Part shown: positions 33,522-44,414 of the stretch, piece by piece
Layout: each line of letters starts with the position of its first letter
Numbering within the stretch: the stretch's first letter is position 1
Assembly: GCA_010094045.1 (NCBI GenBank)
Contig: ML986590.1
Coordinates: forward strand, 391,860 to 455,859
Reading direction: 5' to 3'
Source: Lojkania enalia
Taxonomy: Eukaryota > Ascomycota > Dothideomycetes > Pleosporales
Length of the DNA: 64,000 nt
Program-made: the position numbers and the translations under genes
Notes under the pieces: generated by a model
The model's database searches: none
Told to the model about the DNA's origin: nothing
Seen by the model: the letters and a program-made list of their open reading frames with translations, nothing else

Positions 33522-36500
33522 TTACGCTCTGAGATAGTCCTTATTTTCAATCGTCACACTTTTTGTCTAGAGAAAGCATCAGTGTCATGATTCATGAAAT
33601 TACCAAATGGGGTATCTTACCATATGATTGACTTTGTACACACCTACTAAACGTGACGCTAACTCAAACATATTATTTCGCAACGAGATAACAACGAACT
33701 GCGCATTCTTGGTTCGTTCCTTGATGTACGATGCTACGATAGAGACCTTTAGCCAATTAGCAAACATCACTTTTCCAAGACTTGATTTCACTTACATTTC
33801 TGAAATCCAACGCCGCATCAATTTCGTCCATGACATACAATGGCGTCGGCTTGTAGTGATGCAGCGCAAACACTAATGCTAAAGAACTAAGAGTTTTTTC
33901 TCCACCACTGAGATTGCTGATATTCTTCCAGCTCTTCTTTGGTGGCATGACACTGAATAAGATGCCTTCCGAAAAGGGGTCTAGCGAGTCAACCAACTCG
34001 AGTTCTGCATTTCCTCCCATTGTAATCATTTGGTACATTTCCTTAAGGCGCAGAGAGATTATAGAGAAGCCTTCCATGAAGCCCTCTAAGCGTAGGCGAC
34101 GGAGCTCGTCGCAACGTTTCTTAGCATCGTCACGTTCGGCAACGGCTTTAGCAAGGTCCGAACTACGAGCTACATGTTCTTCTACACGCTTACGATATTC
34201 CGCCAGGACAGTCAAATCAACACTGGTATTTTCATTTTTCTTCTCCAGCTGCGCGATTTCCTCCTGAAGGATACCCTTATCCATGTCTTGAAGTTCATCT
34301 TTTGTGTACGTCGGAAGGCCTTCAAATTCTTGCTCTTCGCCGAGGTCGCTTTGCTAATGTCAGCGTATACTAATATTCTGTGTAGAGTAAACTCACGTAA
34401 TATTCTGGTATGACAACTTTCCAATCTTCTCCTGGAAGTAACGCTGCTTCTTCTGAAAGTCGACGAGCGACTTCCGACCCTCTTCGAGTTTGTTGCGCAT
34501 CTCGATCTCGATCTTACGAGTTTCGTTCAGCTCGGCGGTTCTCTTATCAAGCTCTTTCTTCAGTGCCTGGAGTTCTTCTTTCCTGGATTCTAAGGCCTTT
34601 AAAGTTTTTGATTAGCGGCATTTTGACAACGCCATTAAGGTCTGCTCACCTCTTTCGCTTCTTCGGCTTGCTGTTTTGTGCCAGCAGCGTCTCGCTTCTG
34701 AGCTTCCATATCCTCTTCCACCTTTTCGGCTTCCACAACTAGCTTCTGAAGCTCCTTAGTAGCATCGGCAAACGCTTTTTCATGTTTTGCGCGCTGTTTC
34801 TCTTCCTTAGACTTCGAGGCTTGCGCATTCGATGATGCATCGGTCAGCGTGTCAATCTGCTGTTTCAAGCCGTCTACTTTAGCTCTCTGGCTCCGGAGTT
34901 TGACACCTCCAATTTCCATGATCTTATCCTGAAGGGACTTGATCTCCGCTTCGACGTCTGCGGTCTCCGAACGCAGCTTAGCGACTTCCTTCCCCATTGA
35001 GGCGATACTCTTCTCCAATGCAGATATTCGACCTTTGTCGGTCTTGGTTGTAGCTTGTTCCGCGTTCAGCTCTTTGATTCGACGTTGAGCATCTGCAATG
35101 TTACGATCAAAGCTTTCTAGCTCAAGAGCAATCTTTTGGCTCTTTGTTTCCAGCTGGGGTATCTCATCCTTCAGTTCGCGTAATGCCGTCTCGAGATCGC
35201 GTTGTTTTTGCTGGAGCTCTATGAATGACTGTTCCAGGGCATCGCGGTCGTGCTCTAATTTGACAACCTGGTCCTTGCTAACATCAGCAGCAAGCTTAGA
35301 AGACATACCCCCTTTGGCGACCCGAGTTCCTCCACCACTCATTGTACCAGATTTGTCGATCAACTGGCCATTCAGGGTCACTACTCGCCACCTCTTTGCA
35401 CCATAAGCAATTCGATTGGCCTGTTCGAGATCTTTGGCGACCAAGGTGTTCTGGAGGACACTGAAGAAGGCTGGCTTAAACTTGTCGTGCTTCGGCTTGA
35501 CAAGATCGAAGAGTCTAGGGGCGTTCTCCGGGGTCTCAATTTGGGAAAGGTCGCGTTGCGGGAGACGATCTAGACAGATGAAGTTCGCCCGTCCGAGGTT
35601 ATTCTTTCGAAGGTAGTCAATACACTGCTGTCCGACTTCGACAGTATCAACAACCAGGTTGTCTAATGCGGGACAGGCGGTGGAAATAGCGACATCGTAC
35701 TTCTGTTCAATGGCACCTAAATTTCCCAGTCGACCATGGAAACCACTTATTCTTCCCGATTCCTTCAATCTCATTAATCCAGTCAAAACATTGCCTTGAG
35801 TTTGCGTAGCCGAGAGGCTTGCGCGAGCTTCGTCAGCCTTCTGCCTCGCCCCAGAAAGCTTTGTTCGCAGAACAGGCTCCTTTTGGGCCAACTCGTCGAG
35901 CTGAGCCTGTATTTTCTGAATGTCTTTTTCAATCTTCTTCCTCTCGACTTTACACTCCTGGAGCTCTGCTGCCTTGACTTCTTTCGACTCTGCGTAGGCA
36001 GCAATCTTCGCTTTGACCTCGTCAATGGCAACTGCACCGGCATTTTCTTTTTCACGCAGAATATCAAGCTCACTCTGAGCAACCGCTATTGCGGATTGCT
36101 TGTCGTTGATCTTGGCGCTCCAAGGTTCCAAGGACTTCTGCTTGGCAGCGATCTGATCCGAAAGTCCTTGAGTCTTGCCAGCCAAGCTAGTCCTGATACC
36201 TTCGAGCTCTTTCTCCTCAATCTTCATACTTTGTTCTAGCTCTGCAATCTCAGCTGCGTTCCGTTTAATATCATCGGCGTACTGTTTTGCAAGTGTCTCG
36301 GATTCGGAAATGCCGAACTTGCTAGTTTCCTTTGCCTTTTCTAGTTTCTTCTGCTTCCCAGCCAAGAACTTCTTCTTCTCTTCAAACTTGACAGTCTCCT
36401 TATCGATCCGGGCCAACTCTTTGTCCACATCCTGAGATTGTTTCTCAAGCTTCTCATACTCCTTTGAGTCCTTCTTGTATTGCTTTTCGAGTTGCTTGAT

Positions 36501-37991
36501 TCCCTCTTCATTGCCCTGATGTATCTGCAACTCCTCATCAAGCTGTGTTTGCATCTGGATTACAGATTCATTGGTTACTTGGATATGGTCATCGAACTCT
36601 GAGATGTAAAGTTGATAGAGAGCTGATTGCTTGGTGGCAAGCTCATTCTCATCTCGTATGTAAGCTAAAGCCTTATTTTTCTTCCCTTCTAGTCCACTTT
36701 TTTCTTTCTCGACGTGCTGGACACGGTTACTCTTCTCTATGCAGACTTCGTTGAGCGTTTCGGTTTGGGTTGCCGATTCTTCTATGGGCGTCTTGTACTT
36801 TGATGTCCCAATGATGTCCTCCAGGTATTCAAGCAGGCCGTCATCATGCTCGTTGGCAGCTTTTGGCTTCATTTGCGCGATGGACTCGACCTCGCCTTGC
36901 AAGATTAGAAATCGCTTGTGATCTAAATCAACACCACGGTCTCGGAGGAGCGTGGTAACCACCGTGAAATTCGACTCTTTATTGTTGATATAGTACTTGC
37001 TCGCATTGTTTTTGAATGCTCTACGAGAAATGACCAGCTTGGAGTCCGGAACGACTTCATGGCCCCCGTCTGGAAAATCCATAACCTCCTGGAAGTGGAC
37101 CTCGACCTCGCAGTAATCCAGGTCTGGAAACGCGGCAGAGTTGTGAATGAGTGCCGAGATCTTGCCTTGTCTCATTTTGCTTGCACGAAAACCGAAAACA
37201 AACAGTAGCGAATCAATAACATTAGACTTTCCGGACCCATTAGGTCCAACAACTGACGAAAAAGACGCGTGGAATGGCCCAACCTCTTGCCTCCCAGCAT
37301 AACTCTTGAAGTTTGTAAGGACTAGGTATGTGATGACTATGCGAGCCTTCGGAACAGCGATCTCTTGCATTGCAGGGAGAGCCGCGGCCCGCTTGCGAAC
37401 TACGATGTCCATCGGTCGCTCTAGTACCGTCTCTCGCGCATTGACCATCTCCGTCATGTTCTGCGATGCCGGCGCTGGTATGCTCTCATTGACAGCGCTT
37501 TCTGTTATATCGGCAAGGGGAGTGCTCGGAATTCTCACGGGTTCAGGTTCGGGGGAGGCCGAAGGCTTAGGGGTGAGCAGCTGGGAGGGCTCCTCTTCTT
37601 CATCTACGGTACCGCCTGCGACTGAGACGACTGAGACTCGCGATTTTCTAGCACTCTTCACGTTGGTGCGCTTCTTTGGCGACTGCTTCTTGGTAGGCGA
37701 TAACGGCTCTGCGGTGCTCTCAGGCGTAAATACTTGTGTCGGCTCAATCGATTCTGTACGTATCCGTCTTCTTGTGGTAGTCTTCGGAGTGGCACTGGCT
37801 TCTTCCACAGCTTTCTTGGCCCGTCCCCGCCTGGCAACCTTCTTCTGTGGCGCAGGCTCAGGCTCGAACTCTTCACTCTCCTGCCTCACTTGTGGGGCCT
37901 GGTTTTCCTCCTCGTCAGATTCATCGACGATGGGTGCTTTCCTGCGCGTCGCGGCTGCGCGCGTTGACTTCCTAGGTGACATAGCCGACAT
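33522..37991 (-). CDS. SMC4: Condensin subunit Smc4
   Basis: Smc4 pairs with Smc2 in condensin to compact mitotic chromosomes. The exons are 37991-34650, 34596-34397, 34348-33796, 33746-33621 and 33566-33522, coding for 1421 residues. The first about 220 residues are a charged, disordered tail with S-P/T-P sites. Walker A (G-P-N-G-S-G-K-S-N) is at about residue 248, followed by the Smc4-type F-G-F-R-A-S-K-M-R-Q-G-K. Long coiled coils flank a hinge containing G-R-L-G-N-L-G-A-I. The ABC signature L-S-G-G-E-K-T lies near residue 1329, and Walker B is V-M-D-E-I-D-A-A-L-D. All introns cluster in the last fifth of the gene. The C-terminus T-K-S-V-T-I-E-N-K-D-Y is typical. I chose the first ATG of the open frame; a second ATG follows three codons later. 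Confidence 0.95.
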
Positions 37992-38365
37992 GCTTGCTGC
38001 TAGAACAACGGTTAGTCGTGGGCTGGGAGGTTTGGTGTGTATGTAGCTGTTTTGTGTATGGCCCTCAAGTTCCCGTGTAAACAAACAGTTCAACCCGCAC
38101 GGGCCATCACGCGTAATCCGTGCTAGGCACGTGGCGGGCTCTCACCGAGACGCGTGCCTTCCACCTGGATCAAAGACGAGGCGACGGGCGTAATAAAATT
38201 GTCCAGATTTATTTATGAATATGTAAATGAGATCCTAAGCCGGACCCTTCGCCCAAGCGAAATCCATTCAATCACTGAACGCTTGCAGCACTATCAGAAC
38301 GAAGATTGCGCCATGCAATGCAATTAGTACACGACATAACAGGGTCACGGTTGTCGCTCATCTCA
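37992..38365. other. Intergenic region upstream of SMC4
   Basis: It carries the SMC4 promoter and the 3' end of the next gene. A CTAAC...CTAG pair just before the SMC4 start could be a 5'-leader intron. Nothing else was recognised. Confidence 0.35.
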
Positions 38366-40142
38366 TCAAAGCTTAGCCCTAATCGGCTTTTGCTCTTCAT
38401 CCCTCAAGTCCCGAAACTCCCACTCACCTCCACTTTGCATGCTTAGATCCTCGCCAAGTTTGTGCTTCTGCTCACCAACCCACTCGTCCACAATTAGCTT
38501 GGCGACGTTCTTTCCCGAGAGTGCGCTCGTCTCCATGGTACTAATGAAGCTTTCGATTCCACTTGTATACCATAGGCCGTCGTCTAGTTTGATCTCTTCG
38601 AATGTCACCCTAGGATACTCGTACGGAAAGGAGTGCCAAAGTTTGTGATAAATCCAGCTCACAGCTCCATTATCCTCTTCCTCTTGTTCATGGACTCTGT
38701 GGCCAAGGATGTGCGAGAGAAAAGTAGAGTTCACTTTGTTTGGAGAGAAGATTTTGTAAATGTACTCGGGGCGATCTTTAGGATTGGAGTTGGGGTTTAA
38801 GCCGGCCCCGACAATTGAAATGCTGAAGAATCCGGGGCTGCCGACACCATCAGGATTAGAACCATAATCCTCGCCCGGAGGCAAAGCCGTCAGTACAAAC
38901 TGGGGAACGGGTTTCCCAGGTTCCAGACCAAAAGCTATCGGATCGAGAGAGTAGGGTGATGCAAAGAGTGTGACGTGGAGATTAACGTAAGGAATCTGAT
39001 CAGGCACATGTTTCAGTGCCGGCTCTATCACAAGACCAGAAAACTGTAAAGGCGCAGCCAAAATCACCTCATCAAAGGTAGAAACATCTCCCGAAGAGGT
39101 TACAAGGGTGTAGCTGTTGTCTGGTCGCTTGGAGACATTCGTGATTGTCGTGTTCAGATGAGTTGTGGCAGATGACGCTTTCAGCATATGAGAGAAGATT
39201 TGCCAATTCCCACCACTGATGGACACGGCTCCACTTGTCGCCATACAAACCATTGTCTCGAGGCCGTGTATTAGGCCAAGGTTGGAAGCGTAGTTTACTC
39301 GAGTGCTGCATCCATTAGCGTCATAGCACCCCTACAGTGAAGAAGTACATGCCTTGCCTGAACAATTTCTTTCGCGAACCTATCTCCAATCTTGTTCTTC
39401 TTTAGAAACTGTTCCCCAGTGTCCGCAGTAATCTCCCTTAGCCCGACCTGTTCAACTACATCATTCAACGACTTCCAAGGGAATAACGGCTCCTCATACA
39501 TCTTAAGGAACTTCCCCACGGTACTCTTCATCAAGGCATTTGTCCAAATTGGTGCGAGTCCATACCTCCAAAGCAGCTTTGCCTTCTCCCACCACCCATC
39601 TTCTGCATTTGTGATTAATACAAATTCTTTCCCGTTCCAGATGCCCAGGTCTGGTGTTCCCGGGGGCTTAGGCCTATCATCCGACGATATAGAGAGATTA
39701 AAGCGCTTCGAAGCGTTGTAAAGGATATGGTTAACTTCGACGAAGATGGAGCCTCCAAGCTCTACAGGGACGAGCGGGTCGGACCAAGCATATACGGTCG
39801 TTGTTCGGCCGCCGATGTAGGAAGAGCGTTCGTAAACAGTAATTTCTGTCGGCATGCCAACGTCTTTCGCGTAAATTGAGAGATGGTAAGCGGCAGAGGA
39901 TCCTCCAGCTCCCGCGCCTTTAACGATGTCAGCGGCGTCCTACAAAGCAAATGCGTTGCGGAGCACGAAGAACAACTTTCGCGGTCTTCAGGGCCTTGGG
40001 AACCCTACGCACCAACTATAGCGACTCGCTTCGTAGCCATTTGTGGGGTTCCTCGCTGATCCAGTTCTCCGTTTCCACTGCTGCGGAGAGCTCGGGTAAG
40101 AGGTAGGAGGATGGCGAAAGTGATAGTGTGAAGTAAATACAT
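38366..40142 (-). CDS. Prenylcysteine oxidase/lyase-like flavoprotein
   Basis: Prenylcysteine oxidases are FAD enzymes of the secretory/lysosomal system that cleave the thioether of prenylcysteines released from degraded prenylated proteins. The exons are 40142-40013, 39917-39353 and 39305-38366, coding for 544 residues. The protein begins with a hydrophobic signal-like segment (about residues 1-18, ending near T-R-A). The FAD-binding glycine motif V-G-A-G-A-G-G-S-S-A spans the first intron, and Y-E-R-S-S-Y-I-G-G-R-T-T follows. The second intron is GC-AG (donor GCATGT, 47 nt, GCTAAT branch); it is the only solution I found that keeps the phase and restores the conserved T-R-V-N-Y. Several N-x-S/T sequons fit a lumenal protein. 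The yeast-type name is uncertain, so no symbol is given. Confidence 0.85.
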
Positions 40143-40609
40143 CTTCCAGCACTAATTGATGTTAAACAAGAGGGTTGGTGAGCTGGACTGCACTTTGGCT
40201 TTAAATAAAGCAGAGCGGAACGATTTGATCAGCCCATCCATGGGTTGGTGTTGAGAGGTTGGTGTCAGCGAGGGATCGGCCATCCATTGGAGCACAGGCC
40301 TGGATAGACGGTTTAACGACATCCCTGTTGAGAGAGATGGTGCGACATCCTTGTTGGGCATAATGGCACGATTTACGCGAATGAACTCTCAATAAGGTTC
40401 CAATAGCAAGGCATGTTAGAGCCGCTCGCCAAGCGGTTTCCATTCCCACGACAAGTCGAGCCGAAAGCTACCTAGTTATCGATAGTCTCGGAACCTTAGT
40501 TACATATATCCGCCGAATTGATTACAACGATTTAGAGCATAGAATTCTTCAAAATCAAACAACAAATCTCTGAGACCCTCGCACTATCATCTAAGTAGCT
40601 GCAGATTTT
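40143..40609. other. Intergenic region upstream of the flavoprotein
   Basis: It contains the promoter of the prenylcysteine-oxidase-like gene and the 3' end of the NACHT gene. Two short related words (CATCCATGGGTTGG and CATCCATTGG) occur 40 bp apart. No gene was seen. Confidence 0.4.
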
Positions 40610-43600
40610 TCAATTACTAATGCCTGTCTGCTCAATCTCCCGCTCTGGAATAGGAGGTCGAATACACCTCTGCCCAGCCTTCGACTTGCGATGGTTGCTC
40701 AGAACATCCGCACGAGCAAAAGCTTTCCCGCAGCCCTGGCACACATGTGTCTTCTTTACGTGCGTGCCTTCATGACGTCTCGTATCACTTAGTCTAGCGA
40801 AACTTACATCGCAGAACGTACATTTGAAAGGCTTGTCAGTAGCATGAGTTAGAAGATGCGACTTCCAGTTGTATCTCTTTGCGTAGACCTTTCCACAGTG
40901 GTTACACTGAAATATCTTTTGTCTCTCTTTCCTGCGTGTTCGTTGTTGCGCCGGTAGCGGATGGAAAATGGGCGCTTGCTCTGGTTCCACGTTTTCAACA
41001 ACTGGAGTGGGTGTTGGCTCTTCTGGAGACTGCTCAACCTGCATGCTCCCTTGAATGTCTTTCTCCGTTGGAAATTGCTCATCTTCGATTGAGACGCGCG
41101 AGTGTGTCTCTCTCATGTGTTTATTCAGGTCGGATGTAGACATAAACCCGAATATAAATCCAGCACAAGCTTCTTCTGTGCAGCGGAATGGCCTAATGTG
41201 TTTGTCGACGTGTCTACCGCGTTCATGGTCGTTGGGAAAGCCGGTCGTGAAGAACTGGCAGCTAAAACGAGGACACTTAAAAACATTATCACCATACTTT
41301 TCCTTCATATCCTCAATTGAAGATTGTCCTTCGACGGAGGAGTGAAAATCTTCAACGTTCTTTCGGACGCTAGCCACCACGTCACTGAGATCTAGGGCAA
41401 TCTCTTCCTTTTTAATTTCCCCAAAGAACGTGATATGTTTCCTAGTTGATACAACTGCCTGTTCTAGCTTGTCGTAGAATGATAAATCGTGAAAGAATTG
41501 CAATTTATCTCTGTTTCGTTGCGACACTACCAATGGATGATTTGGGTCACGCCAATGCTTCTGGATAAAAATATCGAGAGACTCGGCAATTGCGGTCATT
41601 AAATCGTCATGGCCATCTCCTGCCTGAATGATTCCTGCTTCAAAATGGCGTATCCAGTATAGTACAGCGTAGTCCAATAGGCCAAAATCTCCATTGCGCA
41701 CATCTATTTCTGTGGGTGAAGCGAGAGTTGGGAGATTCAGATAATCGATGCACCTTGTTGCCATTTTCAGTTCCTCTGCAGGCAGATCAATTTTGTTTTG
41801 ATCTACAAGAAAACTAGAAATCTTTAGCAAAGTATTGCGTATTCGGGCCGACTAGCTTACTATTTGGCAGATAGATGTACTAACTGAACGGTACCATCGT
41901 CTCGTCGCTCCACTAAGGAATCAAAAAGATCCATTGGCGCTACGACAAATCTTTGCCTATCGTAATCAATAGATTCGTTGTCCATATTCATTGCTTTAAG
42001 AGTTTGTATCTCATGCCATTGGAGGGGTCGCTTTGCACAGACGAGCCATCCAAGAACCATGACGACTTCTTTCCACCGAGTTGGAGAAGCTTGGTCCTTG
42101 ATTCGTTGCATTATCCTTTCATAGCTAGTGTCCGTTAGTGAGAATACATTATAGAATCATTTAACCTACGCGGCATTGATCTCCGTGGGAAAGACGTCAG
42201 GTTCCAGTTCTTCTTCGAGGCCAGCAATTGAAGTCTGTCCAAAGATATTCATCCAGACTAGCTTTGCAAGGAGGAACATGCCTAATATAAGGTTAGTGTA
42301 CATACTAAATGGGAATCTTCGACGCCTATTTACCTTCGGTAGAATTTGACACTGTGTTTGCAATCGCAACCGCTCTCTCATGAGCCAGGTAAAAAGGATG
42401 GAGCGTCAGCTTTTCAGCTTCGATGCGGCAATAGCATTCAATGTCTGGTTTGTTGTTCTCAGGCTTTATTTTGATACTGGCAAGCCCAGAAAAGTCTTTT
42501 CGTCCGAAACCGTCGTCTTGGCTCACAAACAGACATCGTAGTCTCTCTGGTTCTGTAGTTGGCAAATCTTCCACCAGCTTCCTGAACCATTGTGTGATCT
42601 CTTTCCGTTCATCTCTTCCACATTCGTCCAAACCATCAATCACAATATATGCGCTCTTACAGTTGTCGAGTCCAGTTTTCAATAGAGTTTCGATTGTCGA
42701 TCGCGATTCGAGCACAGTTTCACCGCTTTCACAGCACTTCCCGTAGAAATAAGCTAGAAGATCTTTGTCCTGCTTGAGAAGCTGGGCAAGGATTGTCCGG
42801 GTAACAGCGCGGAAGTTGTCCCGTTCCGGATTCTTATGGTTACAGTAGAAGTACAACACTGTTGGGGTAGGCTTAAGTTTCTGGGCCTCCTCGACTACGA
42901 GGGACGCTAGGATTGTCTTTCCTATATTGCTGTTAGCTAACTTTCCCAACAAAGCATGGTCAATGCAAGGTACCTGCGCCAGGAATTCCATTCAACCACA
43001 AAAGTGGTGGTATCATAGGAAATAATGGATCAAACCATTCCTGGAATGTTGGATCATCTAATATCCATTTGCCAATACCTGAGTATGCTGTCCTTATCTT
43101 GACAAACTCATCCTGATCAGATTCAACTTTCGCAGGACGCAGCCAGTCGAAGACAGTTCTTAATTGGTGCAATTCTTCATTTTTAGTCTGTGTTTCAAAC
43201 CTTGCATTCTCGAGAACCCTAGATTGTTGGAATTCCTTAATCTGAGCAAGAGTAACATTACTTTCAAGAAGCTGACGATGGCGAGCCAAGTTGGAAATTG
43301 TTCCTGAAAAACGCGATTTGTAGGTCTTCCAAGTGGCGTCAAACATTTGTATCCAAACTAAGAAAAGTCAATCAACTACAACGCTAGTCGGGTTCACGGA
43401 ACGGTACTAACGTGGCTTTTGAAAATATGTCAATGCGTCATGGTGGAATTTGAGGACGTCCTCGTACATGAGGGCAAGGGTCCCTAACATATCAGAGTTC
43501 GATCGGAACAATTCTTCATACTGGATGAGAAGTGGTATGTTCTCCCCAATATGTTGGTATGCATCGAGGAGCTCTTTGAACGCGTCCACGTATGCGCTTG

Positions 43601-44010
43601 AAGTCTATTGGCCGGAATTTGGCAAGCAATTCACTAAACATGGTAGCTATTCTTACCAACAATAAAAATTTGATGGGTCCCTTATAGAGATTAGCCAACG
43701 AACTCAGAGTTGCCATACTACCAGCGCTTACCCATATGAATGCAACGATGTCGTTTGTATTGGCAAATATTGTGACCACTTTCCCAAATTGCTCCATGGC
43801 TTCGAGAAACGGTTGGATACGCGTTAAGCCCTTCAACCGCCGAGATGCGTGTTGCTTATCCTGGAGATCGCCAATACATTGCCTCAAATCTGCAAGGGTG
43901 GTCTTTCTGAAGTTCTCCTGGTCCCGCCGCTTGAGTCCCATTTTGAATTGAGCTAATGCCCGTTCGAACGGGGCCGCCTCAGGGTTGGGACTAGTGACAC
44001 TCATATTCAT
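40610..44010 (-). CDS. NACHT-type STAND NTPase with C-terminal C2H2 zinc fingers
   Basis: This is a fungal NLR-like protein. The exons are 44010-43657, 43604-43412, 43357-42974, 42921-42334, 42281-42170, 42124-41861 and 41813-40610 (introns 45-54 nt), coding for 1032 residues. The N-terminal about 290 residues are helical and resemble the leader of fungal STAND proteins (A-Y-V-D-A-F-K-E-L-L-D-A-Y). Walker A is G-I-P-G-A-G-K-T near residues 305-313, split by an intron. Walker B is Y-I-V-I-D-G-L-D-E near 402-410, followed by a winged-helix-like segment ending L-V-H-L-S-A-K-Y. The C-terminus has an atypical Cys/His pair region (about 810-870) and then three C2H2-type fingers (about 935-1015). 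There are no ANK, TPR or WD repeats. The role is unknown; NLR relatives act in non-self recognition. Confidence 0.85.
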
Positions 44011-44414
44011 AGCAGAAGGACTAATAGTATATCAAATGCCGCAAAGACATCATCAAGCCTATTAGTAGTGCTGGACACACAAAATAATTATATGATTAGG
44101 TAGATCCCGTTCAAACTCAGCTCAAGGTGAGCGGGGAACGTTTCAGCCTCTTCGCAGCACAGCCACACCGGTGAAGGCAAGTCGTGTGGGACTGCAGCCT
44201 AGCCTTTGTCATTTCGCATTTTTGGTGTATATGCGCCTCACCAGGCAGTGCAAGAATAAAATATCGATATGACCTTGACATTGAATGTCTCATGCATCCT
44301 GTCTGCTTTCAGGCAAATTTCACTCTTTCGACACATGTTTCTCCTAATTTCTGAAGCCCCTCACTCAGCATACATACGAACATTCCGCCCTGAATTCATT
44401 GACCTTATACAATA
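44011..44414. promoter_or_regulatory. Shared upstream region of the NACHT-C2H2 and SNF2-RING genes
   Basis: Divergent start codons are separated by 404 bp, so the two accessory genes may be co-regulated. No specific site can be named. Confidence 0.45.

Noticed and set aside
37306..38046. A 246-codon plus-strand frame opposite SMC4.
   Set aside because: It is an antisense shadow of the SMC4 N-terminal region and has no independent features.
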